In this document: piece after piece, positions 18,480 to 27,126 of the stretch | How the letters are laid out: every line of letters begins with the position of its first letter | Numbering within the stretch: position 1 is the stretch's first letter | Made by a program: the position numbers and the translations under genes | Assembly (NCBI GenBank): GCA_031416415.1 | Contig: JANOTP010000071.1 | Coordinates: 41,471-105,470, forward strand | Length of the DNA stretch: 64,000 nucleotides | Direction: 5' to 3' | Source: JANYCO01 sp031416415 | GTDB taxonomy: Bacteria > Bacteroidota > Bacteroidia > Cytophagales > Cytophagaceae | Notes under the pieces: model-generated | Told to the model about the DNA's origin: nothing | Seen by the model: only the letters and a program-made list of their open reading frames with translations | The model's database searches: none

Positions 18480-19430
18480 CTAAAAATTCGACTCTAATAT
18501 CTTCTTCAACACCGCTTGCGCACTCCACAAACGATTAGAGGCTTCCTGCACTACAAGTGAATTTGGTCCATCCAGTATTTCATCTGCTAACTCAATGCCA
18601 CGGCGAACAGGAAGGCAGTGCATCACCTTTCCATTGTTAGTATTTTTTAATTTATCAGTAGTCATCATCCAATTGCTATCCATGGACAAAACCTTTCCAT
18701 AGTCTTCGTAGGACGACCAGTTTTTAACATAAATATAATCTGCTCCTTCTAATGCTTTTTCTTGATTGTGTTCGATTTTAGCGTTGCCACTAAATTCTTT
18801 TGCTAGATCATATCCTTTTGGATGTGTGATAGTAAAGTTAACATCGTATACGTTCATCCATTCTGCAAATGAATTGGGTACAGCCTGTGGTAAAGCCTTA
18901 ATGTGAGGAGCCCACGTAAGAACAACTTTTGGACGCGCTACTTTTTTTGTTTCTTCAATTGTTAAAACATCTGCAAAAGATTGCAACGGATGAAGCATGG
19001 AGCTTTCTAAGCTTACAATTGGTACGCCAGAATATTTAATGAATTTTTTGAAAAAGTCTCCTGAGTAATCATCGTCTCGGTCTATTAATTTTGGAAAAGA
19101 ACGCACGCCAATTATATCGCAGTATTGACCCATCACTGCAGCAGCTTCTTTAATGTGCTCAACAGTATTTTGATTCATTACAATACCGTCTTCTGTTTCG
19201 AGTGCCCAACCTTCTTTGTCCATGTTCATGATCATGACATTCATTCCCAAATTCTGAGCAGCTTTTTGAGTGCTTAGTCGGGTACGAAGACTTGGGTTTA
19301 GAAATATTAGTCCAAGCGTTTTGTTAACACCAAGAGTTTTATGTGCGTAAGGATTTCTTTTGATTTCTAGCGCTTCTTTGATAAAGCTGTTTAGATCTAA
19401 TACGTCTTTTACTGTGGTGAAATTTCTCAT
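18480..19430 (-). CDS. argF': N-acylornithine carbamoyltransferase, probable N-succinylornithine type
   Basis: The 316-aa transcarbamylase has the carbamoyl-phosphate loop FLNPSLRTR (about 43-51), HPLQSFADVLTI, and the HCLPVRR block. It belongs to the acylornithine group rather than the ornithine group. From published work on X. campestris AOTCase and B. fragilis SOTCase, the residue before Glu-His in the 80s loop decides the acyl group: Glu for acetyl, Pro for succinyl. Here it is Val 90 (NTVEH), and the E92V change in the Xanthomonas enzyme gave succinyl specificity. A succinyl substrate is therefore predicted. Confidence 0.92.
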   Translation of the reverse strand: MRNFTTVKDVLDLNSFIKEALEIKRNPYAHKTLGVNKTLGLIFLNPSLRTRLSTQKAAQNLGMNVMIMNMDKEGWALETEDGIVMNQNTVEHIKEAAAVMGQYCDIIGVRSFPKLIDRDDDYSGDFFKKFIKYSGVPIVSLESSMLHPLQSFADVLTIEETKKVARPKVVLTWAPHIKALPQAVPNSFAEWMNVYDVNFTITHPKGYDLAKEFSGNAKIEHNQEKALEGADYIYVKNWSSYEDYGKVLSMDSNWMMTTDKLKNTNNGKVMHCLPVRRGIELADEILDGPNSLVVQEASNRLWSAQAVLKKILESNF

Positions 19431-20055
19431 CTTGATCAGGATTTACAGAATTTAAGGATTTTCAGAATTTTAAAACAAAATTGAAATATGGCCTAATGTT
19501 ATTTTTTTATTGAATTAATTGAGCTGTGTTTGATTATTAGCTTTGAATCTAGGATTAAATACTAATTTGTGTTGGAGACTAACACTTCCAAAATTTATCA
19601 ATAGTCCCTTTTCAAAATTGTACGCTATAACATAATTTTTGGCTTGTGCCAAATGAACATCTTCAAGATTGATAACGGCTTTCAATTCAATTATTAATTT
19701 ATCTTCTGCTACAAAGTCTGCACGACGTGTGCCAACATCAATGCCATTGTAATAAATGACGTGCTCTTTTTCTCTTTGGAAACCAATATTTGCATTTTCT
19801 AATTCAATTGCCAAGCATCTTTGATAGATGACTTCCTGAAAACCATTGCCTAATGAATTATGAACCTTCATAGCACAGCCTATGATTTTATATGTTAGTT
19901 CGTCGTTAATCATTTTTTTATCAGGATTTGCAGGATTTTAGGATTTGCAGAATTATTGAGTTTAGTTATTGTAAATGAAATGTTTATTAATTTTATTTTT
20001 TATTTTTTATTTTTTTAATTCTGTAAATTCTAAAATCCTGCAAATCCTGATCAAG
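19431..20055. repeat. Inverted-repeat unit B around a GxxExxY gene
   Basis: The outer arms begin with the same CTTGATCAGGATTT at 19431 and, inverted, at 20055. The arms extend about 39 nt with mostly matching sequence (19431-19470 and 20017-20055). A third copy in direct orientation lies at 19920-19956, just upstream of the GxxExxY start, and forms a 35-nt near-perfect stem with the inverted arm. The unit lies between argD and argF'. Confidence 0.65.
19515..19913 (-). CDS. GxxExxY family protein (predicted PD-(D/E)XK nuclease fold)
   Basis: The 132-aa protein contains IIGCAMKVHNSLGNGFQEVIYQRCLAIEL, the intact GxxExxY motif, and TRRADFVAEDKLIIELKAV. Asp 66 and Glu 76-x-Lys 78 fit a PD-(D/E)XK active site. 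It is clearly related to the copy at 15237-15623 but diverged, so the two are not a recent duplication. Its placement inside inverted-repeat unit B, between argF' and argD, suggests it travels with the repeats. The function of the family is unproven. Confidence 0.87.
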   Translation of the reverse strand: MINDELTYKIIGCAMKVHNSLGNGFQEVIYQRCLAIELENANIGFQREKEHVIYYNGIDVGTRRADFVAEDKLIIELKAVINLEDVHLAQAKNYVIAYNFEKGLLINFGSVSLQHKLVFNPRFKANNQTQLN

Positions 20056-20060
20056 ACAAT

Positions 20061-21209
20061 TTACTTAACCAGCATCTTACTCATTACGTCCTTAAAGGCA
20101 TTCAAGAAGAATTCTGCTTCTTGTTTTTGTAAGTTCAACGCAGATAATAAACGCATTGTATTTTTGTCTGAAGAAGATCCAGTAAATATTTTGTGATCGA
20201 AGATTAAGCTGTTACGCACATCACCACAAGGAAATTCTAATTCTATTCCTATCATCAGGCCACGTCCACGTACTTCTTTTACACCAGCTATTTTTTTCAG
20301 TTCACCTATTAGATAGTTTCCAACATACGTAGAGTTTTCCATTAGCTTCTCTTCCTTCATTACTTCTAGCACAGCGAGTGCTGCAACGCATGCAAGATGG
20401 TTACCACCAAACGTAGTACCTAACATGCCATGTTTAGGTTTTAAATGAGGAGCGATAGAAATTCCTCCGATAGGAAATCCATTGCCCATTCCTTTTGCCA
20501 TTGTGTAGATGTCTGCATTTACACCAGCAAAATCGTGAGAATAAAATTTGCCACTGCGACCATAACCACATTGAACGGAATCCGCTATGTATACAGCGTT
20601 GTATTGATCACAAAGAGAACGTATTTTTTTAAGGAAAGAATCGGATGCTACATAAATACCACCAACACCTTGTATGCCTTCTACAATCACAGAAGAAATT
20701 TCATTTCCTTGAGTTTTGAAAGCCTCTTCTAGTGCCTGTTCATCGTTGAATGGAAGGAATATAACATTATCTGTTTGGTTGATAGGAGCAATAATGGATG
20801 GATTGTCAGTAGCCGCTACGGCTAAGGATGTTCTGCCGTGAAAACCTTTTTTGAAAGCGATTACTTTTTTCTTTCCATTATGAAAGGATGCTAGCTTCAG
20901 AGCATTTTCATTTGCTTCTGCTCCAGAATTGCAAAGGAAAAGTTGGTAATCTGTTTTACCCGAAACCTCACCTAATAAGGTGGCTAATTCTTCTTGTAAA
21001 GAAATGATTACATAGTTTGAATAAAAAGCAATTTTATTTAACTGGTCCGTAATTCTTTTTACATAATGAGGATGTGTATGTCCAATCGATATTACCGCGT
21101 GTCCTCCATATAGATCAAGGTATTTGATTCCATTTTTATCCCAAAGATAAGATCCTTGAGCTTTTACGGGTTCAACATTTATTAAAGGGTATACATCGAA
21201 TAGTTTCAT
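20061..21209 (-). CDS. argD: Acetylornithine/succinylornithine aminotransferase
   Basis: The 382-aa PLP-dependent class III aminotransferase has LCNSGAEANENALKLA, FHGRTSLAVAAT, VEGIQGVGGIYVA, and the PLP lysine in TMAKGMGNGFPIGG. TTFGGNHLACVAALAV follows. It converts N-acylglutamate semialdehyde to N-acylornithine. Next in transcription order are GxxExxY unit B and argF'. Confidence 0.94.
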   Translation of the reverse strand: MKLFDVYPLINVEPVKAQGSYLWDKNGIKYLDLYGGHAVISIGHTHPHYVKRITDQLNKIAFYSNYVIISLQEELATLLGEVSGKTDYQLFLCNSGAEANENALKLASFHNGKKKVIAFKKGFHGRTSLAVAATDNPSIIAPINQTDNVIFLPFNDEQALEEAFKTQGNEISSVIVEGIQGVGGIYVASDSFLKKIRSLCDQYNAVYIADSVQCGYGRSGKFYSHDFAGVNADIYTMAKGMGNGFPIGGISIAPHLKPKHGMLGTTFGGNHLACVAALAVLEVMKEEKLMENSTYVGNYLIGELKKIAGVKEVRGRGLMIGIELEFPCGDVRNSLIFDHKIFTGSSSDKNTMRLLSALNLQKQEAEFFLNAFKDVMSKMLVK

Positions 21210-21233
21210 GTTTTTAAAGTTTAAGGTTTCATG

Positions 21234-21272
21234 TTGAATGTTTAAAGTTTATAAATTCTGTTAAACATTCAA
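21234..21272. repeat. Short hairpin of the TTTAAAG repeat type between argD and argC
   Basis: TTGAATGTTTA (21234-21244) pairs with TAAACATTCAA (21262-21272). The nearby TTTTTAAAGTTTAAGG sequence resembles the arms of unit C. No gene lies inside, so it may be an empty or collapsed unit. Confidence 0.45.
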
Positions 21273-21290
21273 TCGCATTGGAATTATTGC

Positions 21291-22290
21291 TTAGAATGAA
21301 GCTGCTTTCAGTCTAAGCCCTGTTGTTTCTTCTAAACCAAACATTAGGTTCATGTTTTGAACTGCTTGTCCTGACGCACCTTTTAGAAGATTATCGTTCA
21401 TGCTTACGATAAGTAATTTGTTATCGTGTTTTTCTAAATATATAATTGTGTTATTAGTATTTAACCTGTTTTAAATCAGGATTTACTTTTGAGACATGAG
21501 TGAAAGGATGGTTTGCGTAATACTCTTCGTAAATTTCATAAGCCTCCTCTATAGTGCCATCGTAGTTGGTGTATAGTGTTGCGTAAATACCCCGAGTGAA
21601 ATCGCCACGGAATGGAATAAAGTTGAGGGCTTTGTCTAACGAAGGTTGAAGTTGTCTTAGACTTTGGGTGATTTCTTTTAGGTGTTGGTGTGTAAAGGCT
21701 TTGTAGATAGAGAAGTTATTATTTCTCCAGCTAAAATGTGATGTTGACGAAAGACTTTGTCCTGCTCCAGTAGAACCAGTGATTCCTGAGATGTGTACTT
21801 CGTCTTTTATTAAACCTTTTGCAGCAAGAGGGTATAAGCCCAATTGAATGCAGGTTGCAAAACAACCAGGGTTGGCAATGTATTTTGCAGTTTTTATTTT
21901 TTCTTTTTGTAATTCTGCAAGACCGTAAACGAAGTCCTGAGTATTGAGTATTGAGTTATAAGTCTTATTCTTTTCGATTAATCGGAAATCCTGGCTTAGA
22001 TCTATTATTTTAAATTTGGAATCTTTAAAATAATCTGTGTTGCTATCAATGAATTTAACAGCATCGCCATGACCAACACACATGAATAAAACGTCAATAT
22101 CTTTGGAAAGGCTATCTGTGAATTTAAGGACTGTAACGCCAAATAAATCGGTGTGAACTTGAGAAACAGGATTGCCTGCATTACTATTGCTATGAGCAAA
22201 AATAATATTCGTTTCAGGATGGAATACTAATAATCGAATCAGTTCTCCTCCTGTATATCCTGCACTGCCTATTATGCCTACCTTTATCAT
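21291..22290 (-). pseudogene. argC: N-acetyl-gamma-glutamyl-phosphate reductase, frameshifted near the C-terminus
   Basis: The first 278 codons encode a normal ArgC: GSAGYTGGELIRLL for NADP binding, and the active-site Cys in KYIANPGCFATCIQLGLYPL. The frame stops at 21454 after NPDLKQVKY. Reading on in another frame gives NTNNTIIYLEKHDNKLL, IVSMNDNLLKGASGQAVQNM, then NLMFGLEETTGLRLKAASF and a TAA at 21291-21293. That is the standard ArgC C-terminus, which normally joins as KQVVNTN. A 2-nt loss or a 1-nt gain explains the break. The missing 50-odd residues contain the conserved KGASGQAVQNMN block, so the truncated form is unlikely to be fully active. A sequencing error is not excluded. Confidence 0.85.
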
Positions 22291-22296
22291 AAATGT

Positions 22297-22635
22297 TTAT
22301 CTTAAATCTTCTACCATGCCACTTTCTATTTCTTTTTTGATATTATCTATTAAGTATTCGAATGTAACATTAGGTTCTGATTTTAAATAAAAGCTACAAA
22401 ATGTTTTTCCCTTACTAGTATCAAAAATCAGAAACACAACGTCAGAATCAGAAATTTTGCTTTTTGTTTTTCCGAAGTGACCGCTTTTGCTTTTGTTAAT
22501 AATTTTTATGCATTCATATTTTTCCTTTAAAGTATCTACTTGGCTATAAGAATTGCTTAGCCCAGCCCATAGAAATAGGAGTAGGGCTAGATAAGAATAT
22601 TTGTGCATTAGTACTTTTAGAATATGCATAATCAA
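22297..22635 (-). CDS. Small secreted protein of unknown function inside the arg operon
   Basis: The 112-aa product has an N-terminal hydrophobic segment (LALLLFLWAGLSNSYSQ) that looks like a signal peptide ending near residue 32. Two earlier Met residues precede a more natural start, MHKYSYLALL (residue 10). The mature part is Lys/Ser-rich with no recognised domain. It sits 9 nt after argG and 6 nt before argC, so it is co-transcribed with them, yet no link to arginine synthesis is apparent. Confidence 0.65.
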   Translation of the reverse strand: MIMHILKVLMHKYSYLALLLFLWAGLSNSYSQVDTLKEKYECIKIINKSKSGHFGKTKSKISDSDVVFLIFDTSKGKTFCSFYLKSEPNVTFEYLIDNIKKEIESGMVEDLR

Positions 22636-22644
22636 ATTAATGAA

Positions 22645-23841
22645 TTACTTATTCTCTTGATTAACAAGGCCATGAAACATCGCCTGATTCGCAAGTATCT
22701 TAGAGAAACCACGAACATCGTCTCCGCTCCATGTATTGTTCATTTCTCCGTAAGTGCCAAATTTAGATGACATCATATCGAAAGGAGAAGTGATTCCTAA
22801 TAAATAGAAATTATGAGGCGCAAGTTGAACTCTTACCGAACCTGTTACACTTTTTTGTGAGTCTGCTAAGAATGTTTCAATGTTTCTCATTACAGGTTCT
22901 AGGTATTGTCCTTCGTGAAGCAATGTGCCGTACCAATTTGCTAATTGATCTTTCCAGTACATTTGCCATTTGGTAAGCGTATGTTTTTCTAATAAATGGT
23001 GTGCTTTGATAATGATTAGTGGTGCAGCAGCTTCAAACCCTACACGACCTTTTATACCAATAATAGTATCGCCTACGTGGATGTCTCTTCCTATTCCAAA
23101 TGGACCTGCGATTTCACGTAGCCATAGGATAGCAGCAACAGAATCTGCAGCTTTAGTTCCATTGATGCCTACTAATTCACCATTTTCAAACTCAAGCGTA
23201 ATTTCTTCTGGAGTAGTTTTAGTTATTTGAGTTGGCCAAGCACTCTCTGGAAGGTAACCATCTGGAGTGAGTGTTTCTTTTCCTCCTACAGATGTGCCCC
23301 AAATACCTTTGTTGATCGAATAGGCCGCTTTAGTCCAATCACGTTCTACACCTTTAGCTTTTAGGTAGTCAATTTCAGCTTCGCGAGAAAGTTTGTTGTC
23401 ACGGATAGGAGTGATAATTTCAATGCCTGGTATTAAAATGTGAAACACCATATCAAAACGCACTTGATCATTGCCAGCGCCAGTAGAACCATGGGCAACT
23501 GCGTCAGCGTTTATTGATTTTGCATACTCAGCAATTGCTAAAGCTTGAAACATTCTTTCTGCAGAAACAGAAAGAGGGTAGGTATTGTTTTTCAATACAT
23601 TTCCGTAGATCATGTATTTGATACAATCGTTATAGTATTTTGGAGTTTGGTAAACAACAGTGTGTTTAACAGAACCTAATTCATAAGCTTTTTTTTCAAT
23701 GTCAATAAGATCATCTTGAGTAAAACCTCCAGTATCAACAATGACTGTATGAACCTCAAATCCTCTGTCGTCGGTTAGGTGTTTTAAACAGTAAGTAGTA
23801 TCTAATCCGCCACTAAAGGCAAGTACAAGTTTCTTTTTCAT
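22645..23841 (-). CDS. argG: Argininosuccinate synthase
   Basis: The 398-aa protein begins with the ATP-pyrophosphatase P-loop LAFSGGLDTTYCL. It contains AHGSTGAGNDQVRFD, TPIRDNKLSREAEIDYLKAKG, and the KGRVGFEAAAPL segment, all typical of the ArgG type seen in Bacteroidota. It joins citrulline and aspartate at the cost of ATP. It is the second gene of the operon, after the GNAT gene. Confidence 0.95.
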   Translation of the reverse strand: MKKKLVLAFSGGLDTTYCLKHLTDDRGFEVHTVIVDTGGFTQDDLIDIEKKAYELGSVKHTVVYQTPKYYNDCIKYMIYGNVLKNNTYPLSVSAERMFQALAIAEYAKSINADAVAHGSTGAGNDQVRFDMVFHILIPGIEIITPIRDNKLSREAEIDYLKAKGVERDWTKAAYSINKGIWGTSVGGKETLTPDGYLPESAWPTQITKTTPEEITLEFENGELVGINGTKAADSVAAILWLREIAGPFGIGRDIHVGDTIIGIKGRVGFEAAAPLIIIKAHHLLEKHTLTKWQMYWKDQLANWYGTLLHEGQYLEPVMRNIETFLADSQKSVTGSVRVQLAPHNFYLLGITSPFDMMSSKFGTYGEMNNTWSGDDVRGFSKILANQAMFHGLVNQENK

Positions 23842-23852
23842 ATTCAGTTAAT

Positions 23853-23933
23853 ATTCAAAGTTTAGAGTTTAAAGTTGAAAATTTATTGTTAAAGCTTTTA
23901 TACTTTGAACTCTAAACTTTGAACTTTAAACTT
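23853..23933. repeat. Empty inverted repeat between the GNAT gene and argG
   Basis: The arms at 23853-23879 and 23902-23933 match at 21 of 22 core positions when one is reverse-complemented (TTCAAAGTTTAGAGTT). They have the same TTTAAAG character as unit C. No gene fits between them. Confidence 0.6.
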
Positions 23934-23935
23934 AA

Positions 23936-24601
23936 TTACATCATTACAATTCTAGTTTTATTTTTTTCTTTATTGGTAAACCACGCAAGTAACTTATGCG
24001 TTTTTATGCGCTGCCATCTTTCGTAGAGTTTCGATTTTTTTATAAAATCCCATTTCTCTTCTTCTTTCTCCTTAGGATCGTAAAGCATGCCAGTGCAGAA
24101 GCACATTTTTTTATCTTTGCTTTCTAGGATAGGATAGTTGATACACCCTTGACAGCCTTTCCAGAAATCTTCGTCATCGGTCAGTTCTCCGAATGTTACA
24201 GCTCTGTAGCCAAGATCTGAATTTATTTTCATAACCGCAGCACTCGTAGTGAGTCCAAAGAGTTTGGCGTCAGGGTATTTCGCACGTGTCAATTCAAAGG
24301 CTTTTTGTTTTATTTTAGTAGCCAATCCGTATTTGCGGAATTCTGGTACCACAATAAGGCCAGAGTTTGAAACATACTTCCCATGTCCCCATGTTTCGAT
24401 ATAACAGAAACCTGCAAATCTTCCATCTTTGGCTACTGCAATAATAGCTTTACCTTCTTCCATCTTTTTACAGATGTAGTTGGGATCTCTTTTGGCTATT
24501 CCGGTTCCACGCACTTTGGCGCTTTCTTCCATCTCTTTACAAATGGCTTCTGCCAAATGGAGATGTTGTTTTCCGGCAATTTGTACATTTATCTCAGACA
24601 T
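23936..24601 (-). CDS. GNAT acetyltransferase heading the arginine operon, with a cysteine cluster
   Basis: The 221-aa protein has a GNAT fold with the acetyl-CoA loop VVPEFRKYGLATKIKQKA (about 84-101). A GNAT gene commonly heads arginine clusters in this phylum and probably supplies the N-acylglutamate synthase step, with succinyl-CoA as a possible donor given the argF' prediction. The C-terminal part has C150-x2-C153 and C167-x-C169 (GCQGC...CFC), which could bind a metal or respond to redox state. The 285 nt upstream have no gene and should hold the operon promoter; AATTG/CAATT palindromes are visible there but no sure operator. Confidence 0.8.
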   Translation of the reverse strand: MSEINVQIAGKQHLHLAEAICKEMEESAKVRGTGIAKRDPNYICKKMEEGKAIIAVAKDGRFAGFCYIETWGHGKYVSNSGLIVVPEFRKYGLATKIKQKAFELTRAKYPDAKLFGLTTSAAVMKINSDLGYRAVTFGELTDDEDFWKGCQGCINYPILESKDKKMCFCTGMLYDPKEKEEEKWDFIKKSKLYERWQRIKTHKLLAWFTNKEKNKTRIVMM

Positions 24602-24885
24602 TTTCAGTTAACAGTGATTAATTGAAAATAAATATTTAGTTCAATTGTAAATGAATTGTTATTGGGTAATGAATTTGTGGGTTTCTGCCACATAGGCAAA
24701 AGAGTATCATCGCGGCCTAAGGCCTGGGAGAAAAGGAGAAATTACTTCTTGCACATTGGGTATGTGAAGAGAAAATTAAGCTTGTATCTGTTAATATATT
24801 TTTCATTTCTAAAATGCTGGTGCAAACATAGTTTAATAATCGTTTTTTTACAATTATCGTTCCCTTTTTTATTAATCTAATTAGT

Positions 24886-25962
24886 TTATTTTGGTACACT
24901 TCGATACATCTGGAAACCAATCAACGTAAATAATACATTCGGTATCCAAGATGCTACAAGAGGACTAATGTCACCTACATTGGCAAAATTGCGGCTTACA
25001 ATTACCATTAGTATATAAATCGCAGCGAGTATAAAGCCAAAAGCAATTTGAAAACCTGTTCCACCTCTTGATTTTCGAGCAGATACAACAACTCCAATCA
25101 TTGTGAGGATGATGATGGCAAAAGGATACGTTATTCTTTCGTATTTCTCTACCTGATAGATATTTATATTTTCAGCGCCCTTGTTTTCAAGTTCTTTTAT
25201 ATAGTCAAGTAATTGAGGAAGAGTGAAGGTAGAATGAAGCATATAAGTATTGGCAAAGTCTTTTGGGGTGAGACTTATTTTAAGATTTTTACCATTACCT
25301 TCCTTGTAAGACTCTTTTCCATTCAATAATAAGCGCTCTGAGTATGCATCCACGTGCCAGACATGTTTGATGGAATCCCACATTATTTTGTCCGTTTTCA
25401 ATTTGTATTCCATTTTATTTTTACGAATGGTTTCTAACGAAAATTGATAACCAATATTCATAGAGCTGTTGTAGCTTTCGAGGTAAACATAAGTGTCTGG
25501 AGCTATTTTCATGTGTACATTTCTGCCTTCGTAAAAATATTCTCCTTCAAAATAACGATTTTCAAAATCTACTCTTCCTTTGTTTGCTTTTGGAATCACC
25601 CAGCCTATGAGAAAGAATGTGCCTATTGCAATAATTAAAGAGCCAATAAAATAGGGGAATAATAATCGCTTAAAACTTACACCGCTGCTAAGTATAGCAA
25701 CTATTTCGGTGTGAGCAGCCAATCTGGCAGTTACAAAAACAGTAGCGATAAATACTGTTATTGGACTTAGCATATTGGCAATGTAGGGGACGAAGTTTAG
25801 ATAGTAATCGGTTAGTACAGACTTGAAGCTCGCTCCACTAGTGATAAAATCATCTAGTCGTTCAGTAATGTCTATCACTACGATAACTGTAACCAATAAA
25901 ATTACTACAAAGAAAAATGCAGTAAGGAATTTTTTAAGTATGTAGGCGTCTAGTAATTTCAT
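24886..25962 (-). CDS. LptF/LptG family lipopolysaccharide export permease
   Basis: Starting at MKLLDAYILKKF (25962) gives 358 aa; an upstream in-frame ATG at 26007 would overlap tgt and is less likely. The protein has the YjgP/YjgQ layout: three N-terminal membrane helices, a periplasmic beta-jellyroll region (about 110-265), and three C-terminal helices (YPFAIIILTMIGVVVSARKSRGG onward). It should form the LptFG channel that moves LPS from the inner membrane. It follows tgt by 2 nt, a conserved pairing in this phylum. Confidence 0.9.
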   Translation of the reverse strand: MKLLDAYILKKFLTAFFFVVILLVTVIVVIDITERLDDFITSGASFKSVLTDYYLNFVPYIANMLSPITVFIATVFVTARLAAHTEIVAILSSGVSFKRLLFPYFIGSLIIAIGTFFLIGWVIPKANKGRVDFENRYFEGEYFYEGRNVHMKIAPDTYVYLESYNSSMNIGYQFSLETIRKNKMEYKLKTDKIMWDSIKHVWHVDAYSERLLLNGKESYKEGNGKNLKISLTPKDFANTYMLHSTFTLPQLLDYIKELENKGAENINIYQVEKYERITYPFAIIILTMIGVVVSARKSRGGTGFQIAFGFILAAIYILMVIVSRNFANVGDISPLVASWIPNVLFTLIGFQMYRSVPK

Positions 25963-25964
25963 TT

Positions 25965-27104
25965 CTATAATCTTTGCGCTACTTGTTTTACCATCTTGTC
26001 TTTCCAAGATCTGAAAGTTCCTGCTTTTATTTGTTCCCTAGCTTGATTCATAAGCCATAGATAGAAGGTAAGGTTTTGTATACTGGCAATTTGTGCGCCA
26101 AGGATTTCCTTACTTATCATTAAGTGGCGAAGATAAGCTTTGGTATAATAATCTTTTAAAGAATAAGGCAACTCTGGATCAATAGGAGAGAAGTCATTTT
26201 TCCATTTTTCATTTCTGATGTTAATAATTCCTTGTGAGGTAAAGAGCATGCCGTTTCGAGCATTTCGAGTGGGCATTACGCAGTCGAACATGTCTATTCC
26301 AAGAGCGATGCATTCTAATAAATTTACTGGAGTTCCTACGCCCATTAGATAGCGTGGCTTGTCTTTTGGCAAAATATTGGTAACAATTTCTGTCATTGCA
26401 TACATCTCCTCCGCAGGTTCGCCTACGGATAACCCTCCAATGGCATTGCCTTCTCTGTTCATAGAGGCGATAAATGTGGCAGATTTTTCACGCAGGTCTT
26501 TGTAAACGCTTCCTTGTACAATTGGAAATAACGTTTGTTTGTAACCGTATTTTGGTTCTGTTGAATCAAAACGTTCGCAACAACGCTTTAGCCAGCGGTG
26601 TGTCATTTCAATAGAGTTGCGTGCGTAATTGTATTCGCAAGGATAAGGAGTGCATTCGTCAAATGCCATAATGATATCGGCTCCAATAGTACGCTGGATA
26701 TCCATTACATTTTCAGGTGTAAAAAGATGTTTTGAACCGTCAATATGAGAACTAAAGGTAGCACCTTCTTCTTTTATTTTTCTTCTGTCAGAAAGTGAAT
26801 ATACTTGATAACCACCGCTGTCTGTTAATATAGGTCCTGACCAACCGTTAAATTTATGCAGTCCTCCCGCTTTTTCAATAGTGTCTAATCCAGGTCGTAA
26901 ATATAAATGGTAAGTATTGCCTAGAATTATTTGAGCTTTTACATCATTTATTAATTCATGTTGATGCACTGCTTTCACAGTCCCTGCAGTGCCTACAGGC
27001 ATGAAAATAGGAGTTTCGATAATGCCGTGGTCCGTATGGATTTCTCCTGCTCGGGCATTGCTTTGTGGATCGTTGTGTAGAAGCTTGAAAAACATAGGAG
27101 GCAA
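25965..27104 (-). CDS. tgt: tRNA-guanine (queuine) transglycosylase
   Basis: The 379-aa protein has IFMPVGTAGTVKAV, LGNTYHLYLRPG, the substrate loop TDSGGYQVYSLSD with the active-site Asp, AFDECTPYP, and GGLSVGE. It also has CVMPTRNARNGMLFT with the catalytic Asp region. It swaps guanine for preQ1 at position 34 of GUN tRNAs. The usual C-terminal zinc site of the bacterial enzyme is not complete: the C-x-C-x2-C stretch is replaced by an uncharged segment near EKWKNDFSP, so zinc dependence is doubtful. Confidence 0.93.
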   Translation of the reverse strand: MPPMFFKLLHNDPQSNARAGEIHTDHGIIETPIFMPVGTAGTVKAVHQHELINDVKAQIILGNTYHLYLRPGLDTIEKAGGLHKFNGWSGPILTDSGGYQVYSLSDRRKIKEEGATFSSHIDGSKHLFTPENVMDIQRTIGADIIMAFDECTPYPCEYNYARNSIEMTHRWLKRCCERFDSTEPKYGYKQTLFPIVQGSVYKDLREKSATFIASMNREGNAIGGLSVGEPAEEMYAMTEIVTNILPKDKPRYLMGVGTPVNLLECIALGIDMFDCVMPTRNARNGMLFTSQGIINIRNEKWKNDFSPIDPELPYSLKDYYTKAYLRHLMISKEILGAQIASIQNLTFYLWLMNQAREQIKAGTFRSWKDKMVKQVAQRL

Positions 27105-27126
27105 AAATAGGATTTTTTCTTGTGAT

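Noticed and set aside
17974..18480. CRISPR-like array in the TTTAAAG repeats
   Set aside because: The repeats are short, degenerate and lack regular spacers; no cas genes are nearby.
26989..27126. N-terminal extension of the glycosyltransferase
   Set aside because: It overlaps tgt on the opposite strand and lacks GT2 features; the ATG at 27127 starts a normal membrane helix.
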